Part shown: positions 33,661 through 42,787 of the stretch, piece after piece | How positions within the stretch are numbered: the stretch's first letter is position 1 | Layout: each line of letters begins with the position of its first letter | Origin: CAYXAA01 sp964462985 | Lineage (GTDB): Bacteria; Pseudomonadota; Alphaproteobacteria; Rhizobiales; Stappiaceae | Assembly (NCBI GenBank): GCA_964462985.1 | Contig: CAYXAA010000014.1 | Location: 27,879-91,878, forward strand | Reading direction: 5' to 3' | DNA length: 64,000 nucleotides | Notes under the pieces: generated by a model | What the model was told of the DNA's origin: nothing | Databases searched by the model: none | Seen by the model: the letters and a program-made list of their open reading frames with translations, nothing else | Made by a program: the position numbers and the translations under genes

Positions 33661-34443
33661 TCACAGCACGGAGGCCAAGATCCGGCTGAGCCGCCCCGCC
33701 AGAACCTCGGGCCCGGCAATCAGTGCCGGATGGCGAACGTCCGCCCGATTGTAGGCGATCGGACGCCCGTCGAGATCCGTCAGCCGTCCGCCCGCTTCCT
33801 GCACCAAAAGATCCGCCGCCGCAAGATCCCAGTCGCAGGCCCGGGCCCGCGCGGCGGCAAGATCGATCCGCCCCTCGGCGACGAGCGCGAGGCGGTAGGC
33901 GAGCGAGGGAACGTAGCCGGCGTAGCCGACGCCCTCGGCTTTGAGATTGTCGTGGCGGGCGATCGAGGGCGGCCCCGAGAGCTGGGCGCCTTTCAATTTT
34001 TCCCGCGCGGAGACGGATATCGGCTCGCCGTTGCGGAAGGCCCCTCCCCCGGCCACGGCGGAATAAAGGTCGGCGGAGGTCGGCCGGTAGAGCGCGGCTG
34101 CGATCGGACGGCTGTTTTCGACCACCGCGACAGCCACCGTCCAGTCCTCGCTGCCGCCGAGAAAGGCGCGGGTGCCGTCGATCGGATCGACGACGAAGGT
34201 GCGGCGGCGGCCGATGCGGCCGGGATCGTCCGCCGTCTCCTCGGACAGCCAGCCGTAGTCGGGTCGCGCGGCGGTCAGCATGTTCCGGAGGTAGAGGTCG
34301 ACGGCAAGGTCCGCCTCGGAGACAGGGGAGTCGCCCTCCTTGGTCCAGCGCGCCGGGTCCTTGCGGAAATAGCCGAGCGCCACCTTGCCGCCGGCGACGG
34401 CAGCCTCGCGGATCAGGTCCAGATCGGTGGCGATGCCGGTCAT
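33661..34443 (-). CDS. Inositol monophosphatase family protein / 3'(2'),5'-bisphosphate nucleotidase (CysQ-like)
   Basis: A 260-aa magnesium-dependent phosphatase of the inositol monophosphatase superfamily. The metal-binding DPIDGTRAFLGGSEDW motif and the C-terminal CDWDLAAADLLVQEAGG motif are intact; WLSEETADDPGR supplies the third metal glutamate. Members hydrolyse inositol phosphates, PAP or fructose bisphosphate; CysQ-like specificity is the best guess. The ATG at 34443 was chosen over a TTG six codons earlier and lies 4 nt after the pmbA stop. Confidence 0.9.
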   Translation of the reverse strand: MTGIATDLDLIREAAVAGGKVALGYFRKDPARWTKEGDSPVSEADLAVDLYLRNMLTAARPDYGWLSEETADDPGRIGRRRTFVVDPIDGTRAFLGGSEDWTVAVAVVENSRPIAAALYRPTSADLYSAVAGGGAFRNGEPISVSAREKLKGAQLSGPPSIARHDNLKAEGVGYAGYVPSLAYRLALVAEGRIDLAAARARACDWDLAAADLLVQEAGGRLTDLDGRPIAYNRADVRHPALIAGPEVLAGRLSRILASVL

Positions 34444-34447
34444 GACG

Positions 34448-35791
34448 CTACTGTCCGGCAATCGTCATCCCCGTCACCAGAACGCTCGGGCTTGCCACCG
34501 CGAAGCGGTCGTCGAGATCGGAGGCCGGCGTGAGCTGCCGGTACATGTTCGTTAGATTGCCGGCAAGCGTGATCTCGGCAACCGGATAGGCGATCGCGCC
34601 ATTCTCGATCCAGAACCCGGAAGCGCCGCGCGAATAGTCACCGGTGACGCCGTTGACACCGTGACCGATCAGATCGGTGACAAGGAGGCCGGTGCCGAGC
34701 GCGGCGATCATCTCGTCCCGGCTTTGACTGCCGGGCTCCAGGATCAGGTTGGTGGCGCCGGGCGTTGGCCCTGCCCCGCCGCGCACCGCACGTCCGTTGG
34801 AAACGAGGCCGAGCTCGCGGGCGCTGGCGCCATCGAGCAGCCAGGTCTGAAGCACCCCGTCGACGACGAGATCAAGCGGCAGGGCGGGCAGGCCCTCGCC
34901 GTCGAACGGCCGAGTCGCGCCGCCACGCGGCTTCAGAGGATCATCGCGGATCGTGATGCCCGGCGAGAACACGGGCTTGCCGAGACGGTCCTTGAGAAAG
35001 CTGGTGCCGCGGGCGATCGCCGCGCCATTGATCGCGCCGGCGAAATGGCCGACGAGCGAGCGGGCGACGCGCGGCTCGTAGATCACGTCGGCCGTCCGCG
35101 TGGTCAGCTTGCGCGGGTTGAGCCGGGCGACGGCACGCTCGCCGGCGCGGCGGCCGATCGCCTCCGGCGCGTCCAGGTCGGCGCGGTAGGTTCGGGAATC
35201 GAAGTCGTAGTCGCGCTCCATGCCGGTGCCCTCGCCGGCAACGGCGGTGACCGACAGGCCGAAGCGGGAGCCGAGATAGGCACCGCAGAAGCCACCGCTG
35301 GTCGCCAGCACCAATCCGGCGAGACGCCAGGTGGCGCCGGCTCCGCCAGAACGCGTAACCCCGGGAACGGCGAGCGCGGCCGCCTCCGCGGCAAGGGCAG
35401 ACTCCGTCAGCTCGGCGGCGTCGACCACCGTCTCATCGAGCAGATCGAGGTCGGGCAGTTCGCGGACGAGATCGGCCGGGTCGGCAAGACCGGCATAAGG
35501 ATCCTCCGGCGCGACCTTCGCCATGGCAACGGCGCGCTCGACGAGATCGGCTCCCGCTTCCAACGTGTTGGCCGAGACGCTGGCGACACGGCGGCCGACA
35601 AAGACGCGGAGCGTGACGTCGTCACCTTCGGCGCGCTCACTTTCCTCGACTTTGGCCTCACGGACGTCAACGCCAAGCGAAACGCCGGTCATCGCCACCG
35701 CGTCGGCGGCATCGGCGCCGGCTTTCAGCGCCGCCTCGACAAGCCCGGCGGCCCGGGCTTCGAGGTTGGACCGGTCGATCTGATCCTGCAT
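34448..35791 (-). CDS. pmbA: TldD/PmbA family protein, PmbA (TldE) subunit
   Basis: A 447-aa PmbA/TldE protein, the non-catalytic partner of TldD; the HExxxH motif of TldD is absent, as expected. Family stretches include GVSLGVDVREAKVEESERAEGDD near the start, AGAINGAAIARGTSFLKDRLGK, FDGEGLPALP, and GVNGVTGDYSRGASGFWIENG near the end. With TldD it would form the heterodimeric protease that processes small peptides. No obvious peptide substrate gene is adjacent. It is the first gene of the minus-strand lipid A block. Confidence 0.95.
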   Translation of the reverse strand: MQDQIDRSNLEARAAGLVEAALKAGADAADAVAMTGVSLGVDVREAKVEESERAEGDDVTLRVFVGRRVASVSANTLEAGADLVERAVAMAKVAPEDPYAGLADPADLVRELPDLDLLDETVVDAAELTESALAAEAAALAVPGVTRSGGAGATWRLAGLVLATSGGFCGAYLGSRFGLSVTAVAGEGTGMERDYDFDSRTYRADLDAPEAIGRRAGERAVARLNPRKLTTRTADVIYEPRVARSLVGHFAGAINGAAIARGTSFLKDRLGKPVFSPGITIRDDPLKPRGGATRPFDGEGLPALPLDLVVDGVLQTWLLDGASARELGLVSNGRAVRGGAGPTPGATNLILEPGSQSRDEMIAALGTGLLVTDLIGHGVNGVTGDYSRGASGFWIENGAIAYPVAEITLAGNLTNMYRQLTPASDLDDRFAVASPSVLVTGMTIAGQ

Positions 35792-35979
35792 TGTGACTTC
35801 CCATCCTATTGCGGCCCGTCTTTAGACCAAAACCGGAGCCGACGCGAGTGGAGGTCTCCCAACCCGCATATCCTATGTGGTTCCGGAGGCGGCAGCTTGC
35901 AGTCATGAAATGCTAACCCTCTTGGAAAACACAAAAATTTAACCGTGCTTGTTAAGCCGTTCGGGAGGGCTTTGCGCCT

Positions 35980-36651
35980 ATGGTGAGCCCATCACGAGGT
36001 CCACAACAACCGGACCCGGAGGTCCGAAACAACTGGACCCGATGGAGAGGCGAATTGAGGCGTCAAACAGCTCACCAGGATGCCGATGCAGCCGGGCCGG
36101 GCCGTCATGGACGGCTCGACCCGGCCAGGGTACCGCACCGGTTCACGATCAAGGGCGAAGCCCTCGGTGACGGCGCGCTGCCCCAGCCGATCGAGGTCTA
36201 CCTCGATGGCAAGACGATTGTCATGAAGCGCCGGCTGTCCGGCCTGCCCCTGACCGTCGTGCTTCCCGTCACAACCTACCTCGGCGTCTATGCCCAGGTC
36301 ACGCCCGGGTCCGGCGCAGGCACGTTGTCCGTCCGCATCGGACTCAGGCACCGTGACCCTTCGCTCGATCTGGAATTGTGCCGCAGCGACGACGTCGCAA
36401 GGGCCGCGGACGACTGGCGCGCCTGGGGTGACAGCCTCGGCCTGCCGCTGCTCGTGGTCGAGCCGGACGGCACGGCGCGGCCGGTCGACGAGCCAGTTGC
36501 ACCTTCGGCCGAGCCTCACGTGCCCACCCGCCGGCGGATCGCGGCCTTGAGCGGCCGGCGCCCGCGTTTTCTCGTGCGGCGCAAGCCGGGCCGCCGCGAT
36601 CTGGAGCTCCCGGTCCACCGCGGCGAACGCGAGCTGATCGCGCGTCGATAA
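35980..36651 (+). CDS. DUF6101 family protein
   Basis: A protein of up to 223 aa with no signal peptide. After a poorly conserved N-terminal stretch come HRFTIKGEALGDGA, YLDGKTIVMKRRLSGLPL, TTYLGVYAQV, IGLRHRDPSLDLELCRSDD and RAWGDSLGLPLLVVEPDG, ending in a basic region with GRRPRFLVRRKPGR and VHRGERELIAR. This matches the DUF6101 family of Rhizobiales, which has no known function. The start is uncertain: ATG at 35980 has GGGAGGG about 10 bases upstream, but homologues begin variably. An AT-rich stretch (about 35915-35960) just upstream may hold its promoter. Confidence 0.75.
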   Translation: MVSPSRGPQQPDPEVRNNWTRWRGELRRQTAHQDADAAGPGRHGRLDPARVPHRFTIKGEALGDGALPQPIEVYLDGKTIVMKRRLSGLPLTVVLPVTTYLGVYAQVTPGSGAGTLSVRIGLRHRDPSLDLELCRSDDVARAADDWRAWGDSLGLPLLVVEPDGTARPVDEPVAPSAEPHVPTRRRIAALSGRRPRFLVRRKPGRRDLELPVHRGERELIARR

Positions 36652-36778
36652 ACACAAAAAAACGGCAGACGGATCCGAGACCCCTGTGCAAAACCGCAAT
36701 AGCTCTGCTATAGGAAGCCCCGCAGCAGCTCGGTAAAAACTCCGAGGCGCCGCTTCCAGAACAGGTTTGATTCCCTTT

Positions 36779-38047
36779 ATGTCGCTCGACGCGCCGACAC
36801 TTTTCGTCTCGATCGTCGCGATCGGCGGCCTTGGCACGGTGCTGCTTTACCTAGTGTGGCACTTCTCGCTGCTGCAGGGCGAGGCACGCGACGACAGCAT
36901 CCGCCACTGGGCGATCTCGCTCGGTGCCGTGTGTCTCGGCACCCTGCTCGGCGGCTTGCGCGATGTGGTTCCGGAGACGGTCAGCATCGTCGCCGGCAAC
37001 GGGTTGATCCTTGCCGGCGTCGGCCTGCGCTGGACCGCGGCGGCAGCGCTTTGGCGCGTCGGCCGCAACGATGCGCTCGCCATGCTGCCGGCCGTGGGCT
37101 GGGTTGTGCTGTGCCTCTTTCCCGGGTTCTACGAGGACTTCCTCCTCCGCGGCCTCTACGTTCAGACTTCAATAGCCGTCCTGGCGGCCGTCACCTGCAG
37201 CGTCTGCGTCTTCGCGAACCGGGACGGGCTGCACGCCGGCTATGGGCTCGCCATCGTCTATGCCATCATGGCGGCCTGTCACTTTGCCGTCGCAGCGACG
37301 CTGTTGGCAGACGAGATCCCGGATTTCGCCGCACTGCTGCAGCATCCGGTCTACAAGGCCTATCTGGTGATGGTCCTGATCGCGACGGGCGCCAATGTGG
37401 TGCTCGCCGTTGCCATCGTGATCGAGCGCGAGGAGCTGCGCCACCGCATTGCCGCAAGGCTCGATCCTCTGACGGGGCTTCCCAATCGGCGCGCCTTCTT
37501 TCAACTGGCCGAAGCGAGCCGGGTTGCGGCGGCGCAGGAGCAGGCGACATTCGCCGTCGTGGTGTTCGATCTCGACCACTTCAAGGCGGTCAACGACCGC
37601 CACGGCCATCCCGCCGGTGACGAGGTGCTGTCGATCTTTTCCGAGATCTGCCGCATCTCGCTGCGACCGTGCGATGTCGTCGGCCGGATCGGCGGCGAGG
37701 AGTTCGCGGCTGCCCTGCCGCGGGTCTCGATCGACGCCGCCCAGGCAATTGCCGACCGGATTCGCCGGGCGTTTGCCCGCGCCGTGTCGGAGCATACCGG
37801 CGGCGTGGTGAGCGGCACGCTCAGCGCCGGCGTGTTCGCCGGACCGGCGTCGCGAATCTCGCTTGACGAGGCCCTCGCTGCGGCGGACCGCGGCCTCTAC
37901 CGCGCCAAGCGCGCCGGCCGCAACCGCGTCGAGCGCGGTGAAGTCGAGGATATCGATACCGGGCGAGCCGCCGCCCAGGCCGCTTCGCTTCAGATTGCGG
38001 TGATTACCGCGTCGACCAAGAGGCCCGTGAACACGATCCAGCCGTAG
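36779..38047 (+). CDS. Membrane diguanylate cyclase (GGEEF)
   Basis: A 422-aa protein with seven predicted membrane segments (about residues 5-215) followed by a GGDEF domain. The signature is GGEEF (305-309), substrate residues DLDHFKAVNDRHGH are intact, and an RxxD inhibitory site (RPCD, 296-299) sits five residues before it, so it is predicted to be an active, product-inhibited cyclase making c-di-GMP. I chose the ATG at 36779 over a TTG four codons earlier. Its 3' end overlaps the convergent ubiA by 58 nt. Confidence 0.92.
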   Translation: MSLDAPTLFVSIVAIGGLGTVLLYLVWHFSLLQGEARDDSIRHWAISLGAVCLGTLLGGLRDVVPETVSIVAGNGLILAGVGLRWTAAAALWRVGRNDALAMLPAVGWVVLCLFPGFYEDFLLRGLYVQTSIAVLAAVTCSVCVFANRDGLHAGYGLAIVYAIMAACHFAVAATLLADEIPDFAALLQHPVYKAYLVMVLIATGANVVLAVAIVIEREELRHRIAARLDPLTGLPNRRAFFQLAEASRVAAAQEQATFAVVVFDLDHFKAVNDRHGHPAGDEVLSIFSEICRISLRPCDVVGRIGGEEFAAALPRVSIDAAQAIADRIRRAFARAVSEHTGGVVSGTLSAGVFAGPASRISLDEALAAADRGLYRAKRAGRNRVERGEVEDIDTGRAAAQAASLQIAVITASTKRPVNTIQP

Positions 38048-38943
38048 GTGGTGTTGGAGCGGAACAGCCGGAGGCACTGGTCCGGATCGTCAATGTCGAG
38101 CACCGCGATCTGCCAGATCAAGTGAACGGCGCCGGCCGCTATGCCGAGAAAGGCTGCCGGGCCGGCATCGGCCGAGGCGGCTGCGCAGGCGAAGAGCAGC
38201 GTCGCCCCGCCGTAGAGCACCAGCAGCGCCGGCCGCGTGCGCCGGCCAAACAGCCGCGCGGTCGAGCGCACACCGACCAGGGCGTCGTCCTCCTTGTCCT
38301 GATGGGCGTAGATCGTGTCGTAGCCGATCGTCCACAAGATGGCGCCGGCATAGAGCAGCACGGCCGGCAGCTCGAGCCGGCCGAATGCGACAGCCCAGCC
38401 CATCAGTGCGCCCCAGGAGAAGGCGAAGCCGAGAAAGAGCTGCGGCCAGTTGGTGATCCGCTTCATGAAGGGGTAGATCGCCACGACCGCAAGCGAGGCG
38501 ATGCCGAGCAGGATAGCAAACGGATTGAACTGCAGGAGCACCACAAGCCCGACCAGCGCCTGCAGAGCCATGAACACCTTGGCCTGCAGGCGCGTCACCT
38601 GACCGGATGGCAGCGGCCGCGACCGTGTCCTGGCGACCCGGTCGTCGATGTCCTGGTCGACGAGGTCGTTGTAGGTGCAGCCGGCGCCGCGCATCGCCAC
38701 CGCACCGATCAGGAACAGGGCAAGGTGCCACGGGTTCGGCAGCGGCTGCTCGGCCGCGATCGCCGCCAGCCCTGCCGACCACCAGCACGGCCACAGCAGC
38801 AGCCACCAGCCGATCGGCCGCTCCCAGCGCGCCAGCCGGGCATAGGGCCTGAGCCAGACCGGCAGCCGTGTGTCAACCCAGTGCCGCTTGACCGCATCGG
38901 CGACCGGGCCGGTGTCCTTGGTACCAAAGAATCCGTTGAACAT
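37990..38943 (-). CDS. ubiA: 4-hydroxybenzoate octaprenyltransferase
   Basis: UbiA attaches the polyprenyl tail to 4-hydroxybenzoate in ubiquinone synthesis at the inner membrane. The 317-aa polytopic protein has both aspartate motifs: RGAGCTYNDLVDQDIDDRVA followed by RTRSRPLPSG, and IGYDTIYAHQDKEDDALVG. The start at 38943 (MFNGFFGTKDTGP) gives the usual length; the frame continues upstream. The C-terminal coding region overlaps the convergent diguanylate cyclase gene. Confidence 0.95.
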   Translation of the reverse strand: MFNGFFGTKDTGPVADAVKRHWVDTRLPVWLRPYARLARWERPIGWWLLLWPCWWSAGLAAIAAEQPLPNPWHLALFLIGAVAMRGAGCTYNDLVDQDIDDRVARTRSRPLPSGQVTRLQAKVFMALQALVGLVVLLQFNPFAILLGIASLAVVAIYPFMKRITNWPQLFLGFAFSWGALMGWAVAFGRLELPAVLLYAGAILWTIGYDTIYAHQDKEDDALVGVRSTARLFGRRTRPALLVLYGGATLLFACAAASADAGPAAFLGIAAGAVHLIWQIAVLDIDDPDQCLRLFRSNTTYGWIVFTGLLVDAVITAI

Positions 38944-39039
38944 GACCGCTGGTTTACAACGGCTGCGCCGCGGTGGCGAGTGGCGGGGCGGCACGGCAGC
39001 AGAAGGCGACACCCCCGGTCGAAGCCGACGGCGCTGCTG

Positions 39040-40443
39040 TCACGTCAGTCTGGGCAAGGGGACTGGCCCGACCACACGGTCGCGGCCGGTTCGCTTGGCC
39101 TCGTAAAGGCGTTCGTCGGCACGGTCGAACAGCGCCGCGAGGTTCTCGGCCTCGGCGGGGGCGGTGGCGACGCCGATGCTGACGGTGATCGTTTCGGGGA
39201 AGGCCTCGGCCGTCACTTTGGCAATGTTGCGGCGCAGACGATCGGCCATGCTGACCGCCGCCTCTTCGGGCAGCCGCTCGCAGATCACTGCAAACTCCTC
39301 GCCGCCATAGCGGAACAAGTGGTCGTCCGAGCGCAGATTCGTCGCAATCACGTTGCCGATGATCTCGAGCGCTCCATCGCCGGCCTGGTGGCCGTACTCG
39401 TCGTTGAGGCGCTTGAAGTGGTCGATGTCGATCACCAGCATGCTGACGACATGGCCCCGGCCGAGCGCAGCGGCGACGATTGCCGGTGCCTTGGTCTCGA
39501 AATGACGACGGTCAAAGGCACCGGTGAGATAGTCGCGGTTCATGCGCGCCAGCAGGTCTTCATAGCGCTCGCGGTAGGTCAGCACCTGGAACACATCGGC
39601 GAAGGGCAAGACCTCCTGCTCCGGTACCGGGTCACGGAACAGCTTGAGATAGGCGACGAAGAGCACGCTGTAGACCAGGGCCGCAGCCATCTTGGCGGCC
39701 CAGCCGCCGAACAGCACCTCGATCGGAGCGCCGGAGACGTAGCGCAGCGCTAGATAGAAGCCAAGCTGGTCGAAGGTCAGGATCACCACCGCACAGATCA
39801 GGAAGCGCAGACCGATGTGGCGGCGCAGGAATGTCCCGAGGCGCTCGTAGAGCAGGATGATGCCGATCGAATCGAGAAAGAGCAGCGTGGTCCCCCAGAC
39901 CATCAGCAAGCCCATCTCATCGACGAAACTGATATCGGGCCGGCGCCCCGGCACCGCCGCCACCGTTTCGTGATTGCGCAGGATCATCACCAGCGCGACG
40001 ATCATGAAATTGCCGACGAGAAGCCCGTAGATCGGCTGCCGGACGACCGCGGCATCCTCCTTGATGTAAAGCAGGAGCACCATCAGCAGCTTGCCGGAGA
40101 ACAGCACCGTCGAGCCGGGCGATATGATGCCGAACGGAAGCTGAACGTAAAACACACTGGCAAGATAGGTCTCGAGGAAGTGCATCACCCCGAGCGCGCA
40201 CAGGAACACACCAATACCGATCGTGTGGCGCGCCTGGAGCAGGGCGACCATGACCGTGAAATAAACCGCAGCCTGAGCCAGGAGCAGGAGGGTGTTGGTG
40301 AACTCCATTCGTCGCAGTTCTACCGCGATTCGCTGCTTCCACAAGTTGCGCTCGGGCGGGCCGAACCGGAAATCCACCCGATTGCGGCCGCCGGTCCGCA
40401 TGGCCACGTCGTTCCGGAATGATTTACGCTCACCGGGCGTCAT
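39040..40443 (-). CDS. Membrane diguanylate cyclase (GGEEF), second copy
   Basis: A 467-aa protein with about seven to eight hydrophobic segments (from MEFTNTLLLLAQAAVYFTVMVAL to about residue 270), not matching a named sensory module I know, then a GGDEF domain. The signature GGEEF is at about 380-384, DIDHFKRLNDEYGHQAGD is intact, and an RxxD inhibitory site (RSDD) lies five residues before it. It should synthesise c-di-GMP. The start is uncertain; ATG 40443 is used, with later ATGs at 40401 and 40308. It is divergent from purD and unrelated in sequence to the N terminus of the neighbouring cyclase. Confidence 0.9.
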   Translation of the reverse strand: MTPGERKSFRNDVAMRTGGRNRVDFRFGPPERNLWKQRIAVELRRMEFTNTLLLLAQAAVYFTVMVALLQARHTIGIGVFLCALGVMHFLETYLASVFYVQLPFGIISPGSTVLFSGKLLMVLLLYIKEDAAVVRQPIYGLLVGNFMIVALVMILRNHETVAAVPGRRPDISFVDEMGLLMVWGTTLLFLDSIGIILLYERLGTFLRRHIGLRFLICAVVILTFDQLGFYLALRYVSGAPIEVLFGGWAAKMAAALVYSVLFVAYLKLFRDPVPEQEVLPFADVFQVLTYRERYEDLLARMNRDYLTGAFDRRHFETKAPAIVAAALGRGHVVSMLVIDIDHFKRLNDEYGHQAGDGALEIIGNVIATNLRSDDHLFRYGGEEFAVICERLPEEAAVSMADRLRRNIAKVTAEAFPETITVSIGVATAPAEAENLAALFDRADERLYEAKRTGRDRVVGPVPLPRLT

Positions 40444-40508
40444 GGTAGATCGGCGGCCACCGCGCCGCTCGCGCCTTCGCCGAACCACCCCACATCAACG
40501 GAGCCGTC

Positions 40509-41783
40509 ATGAACATTCTGCTGATCGGATCCGGCGGCCGCGAACATGCGCTCGCCTGGGCGATCGCCAATTCCCCGCTGTCGGACCGGCTGTTTGCCGC
40601 GCCGGGCAATGCCGGCATTGCCGAGCAGGCGGAACTGGTCCCGCTCGACACCGACAACCCTGACGCCGTGGTGACGTTCTGCCGCGAGGCGGCGATCGAC
40701 CTCGTGGTGATCGGGCCGGAAGCGCCGCTGATCGCCGGCCTGGTCGACCATCTGGCCAGTGCAGGCATCAAGGCCTTCGGCCCCAGCGCCGCCGCCGCCC
40801 GGCTGGAAGGTTCGAAGGGCTTCACCAAGGATCTCTGCGCCCGGGCGAACATCCCGACCGCCGCCTATGCCCGCTTCTCCGATGCCGCCTCCGCGCGCGC
40901 CTATGTCGAGAAGCAGGGTGCGCCGATCGTGGTCAAGGCCGACGGACTTGCCGCCGGCAAGGGCGTCGTTGTCGCGATGACGGTCGGGGAAGCGCTCGAG
41001 GCGGTCGATGCCTGTTTCTCCGGCGCGTTCGGGGCCGCCGGGGCCGAGGTAGTGGTCGAGGACTTTCTCGACGGCGAGGAGGCAAGCTTTTTCGTGCTGT
41101 CCGATGGACGGAACGTCCTGCCGCTTGCTACCGCCCAGGACCACAAGCGCGCCTTCGACGGCGACAAGGGCCCGAACACCGGCGGGATGGGTGCCTATTC
41201 GCCGGCGCCGGTCATGACCGAGGCGCTGGTCCAACGCACGATTGCCGAAATCATCGAGCCGACGATCAGGACGCTAGCGGCCGAAGGCACGCCGTTCGTC
41301 GGCGTGCTTTATGCAGGGCTGATGATCGATGCGGCCGGGCCGAAGCTGATCGAATACAACGTGCGCTTCGGCGATCCGGAGTGCCAAGTTCTGATGATGC
41401 GGCTCAAGGACGACATCGTCACCTTGATGCTGGCGGCGATCGACGGCACGCTGGACCAGGTCGGCGCGCGCTGGCACGACGATGTCGCCCTCACCGTGGT
41501 GATGGCGGCCAGGGGTTATCCCGGGCCGTACGACAAGGGCAGCGAGATCCGTGGGCTCGAAGCTGCCGCGAGCGATCCGGCGGTCGAGATCTTCCACGCC
41601 GGCACCCGCGCCGACCATGGCCGCGTGCTCGCCAACGCAGGCCGCGTGCTCAATGTCACGGCCCGTGGCAACACCGTCGCCGAGGCGCGGGAGCGGGCCT
41701 ATGCCGCGATTGCCAGGATCGACTGGCCGGAGGGCTTTTGCCGCTCCGACATCGGCTGGCGGGCGATCGCGCGAGGGACTTGA
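40509..41783 (+). CDS. purD: Phosphoribosylamine-glycine ligase
   Basis: PurD ligates glycine to phosphoribosylamine in purine synthesis, using ATP. The 424-aa protein has the typical N-terminal MNILLIGSGGREHALAWAI, the GPEAPLIAGLVD segment, the ATP-grasp KADGLAAGKGVVVA, the DHKRAFDGDKGPNTGGMGAY signature and EYNVRFGDPECQ. Nothing unusual. It is a second glycine-consuming enzyme in the window, though not linked to the gcv operon. It is followed after 56 nt by the dehalogenase-like hydrolase. Confidence 0.97.
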   Translation: MNILLIGSGGREHALAWAIANSPLSDRLFAAPGNAGIAEQAELVPLDTDNPDAVVTFCREAAIDLVVIGPEAPLIAGLVDHLASAGIKAFGPSAAAARLEGSKGFTKDLCARANIPTAAYARFSDAASARAYVEKQGAPIVVKADGLAAGKGVVVAMTVGEALEAVDACFSGAFGAAGAEVVVEDFLDGEEASFFVLSDGRNVLPLATAQDHKRAFDGDKGPNTGGMGAYSPAPVMTEALVQRTIAEIIEPTIRTLAAEGTPFVGVLYAGLMIDAAGPKLIEYNVRFGDPECQVLMMRLKDDIVTLMLAAIDGTLDQVGARWHDDVALTVVMAARGYPGPYDKGSEIRGLEAAASDPAVEIFHAGTRADHGRVLANAGRVLNVTARGNTVAEARERAYAAIARIDWPEGFCRSDIGWRAIARGT

Positions 41784-41839
41784 ACCGCAAAGGGGCCGGC
41801 GCCATCCTCCCCGGCTCGGGTTCCGTCGGGAAGAGAGCG

Positions 41840-42787
41840 ATGCAGGACCAGATTACCGCCGAGGGCGCCGCGCTGCCGGAGCTGTTTCCCGGCTTCCGGG
41901 CGGAGCGGGTCGCGGGGGACGGCGCCGAGATCTTTTGCCGGATCGGCGGCAGTGGTCCGCCGCTTCTGTTGCTGCACGGCTATCCGCAGACTCACGCAAT
42001 GTGGCACCCGATTGCCGGGCAGCTCGCCGAGCAGTTTACGGTGGTGGCCGCGGATCTGCGCGGCTACGGCCAGTCGTCGGCGCCCGAGGACAACGGCGGC
42101 TATTCCACCTATTCGAAGCGCACCATGGCCGCGGACATGATTGCGGTCATGCGGAACCTCGGCTTCCCACGGTTCGCGCTTGTCGGCCACGATCGCGGCG
42201 CGCGCGTCGGTTACCGGCTGGCGCTCGACCACCCCGAGGCCCTCACCCGGCTCGCCGTGCTCGATATCCTGCCGACCATCGAATACTGGGAGCGCATGGA
42301 CTGGCGTTACGGCATGAAGATCTATCACTGGCTGTTCCTTGCCCAGCCGCACCCGCTGCCCGAACGGCTGATTGCCGGCGATCCGTCGTTCTATCTCGAC
42401 CACACGATCGCCAGCTGGACCAGGGCGGGCGACCTGTCGGCCTTCGATCCGCGCGCTCTTGCCCATTACCGCACTTCGTTCTGCCAGGCGGCACGCATCC
42501 ATGCCGCCTGCGAGGACTACCGCGCCGGGGCGACGGTGGACATGGCGCAGGACACGGCCGACCGCGATGCCGGCAAGCGGATAGCGGTACCGGTCTGCGT
42601 GCTTTATGGCGACATCGGAATTGCCTCCAGCGCCGCAACGCCGCTCGACACGTGGCGCCTGTGGGCCGAGGACGTGCGCGGTGACGGCATTGCTTCCGGC
42701 CACTTCCTGGTCGAGGAAAACCCCGACGCCACCCTCGCCGCATTGCTGCCGTTCCTCGCCGAGGACCTGCCGGGAACAACAGCATGA
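41840..42787 (+). CDS. Fluoroacetate dehalogenase-like alpha/beta hydrolase
   Basis: A 315-aa alpha/beta hydrolase. It strongly resembles haloacetate (fluoroacetate) dehalogenases: nucleophile D118 in LVGHDRGARVGYRLALDHPE, catalytic acid D142 in VLDILPTIEYWERM, base H288 in ASGHFLVEENPD, carboxylate-binding R119 and R122, and the halide pocket H163/W164 in KIYHWLFLAQP with Y227 in ACEDYRAG. As I recall the Rhodopseudomonas palustris RPA1163 enzyme (D110, R111, R114, D134, H155, W156, Y219, H280), every residue corresponds at a constant offset of eight. It is predicted to hydrolyse haloacetates, possibly including the C-F bond. ATG at 41840 has GGGAAGAGAG upstream. It overlaps the next gene by 4 nt. 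Confidence 0.88.
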   Translation: MQDQITAEGAALPELFPGFRAERVAGDGAEIFCRIGGSGPPLLLLHGYPQTHAMWHPIAGQLAEQFTVVAADLRGYGQSSAPEDNGGYSTYSKRTMAADMIAVMRNLGFPRFALVGHDRGARVGYRLALDHPEALTRLAVLDILPTIEYWERMDWRYGMKIYHWLFLAQPHPLPERLIAGDPSFYLDHTIASWTRAGDLSAFDPRALAHYRTSFCQAARIHAACEDYRAGATVDMAQDTADRDAGKRIAVPVCVLYGDIGIASSAATPLDTWRLWAEDVRGDGIASGHFLVEENPDATLAALLPFLAEDLPGTTA

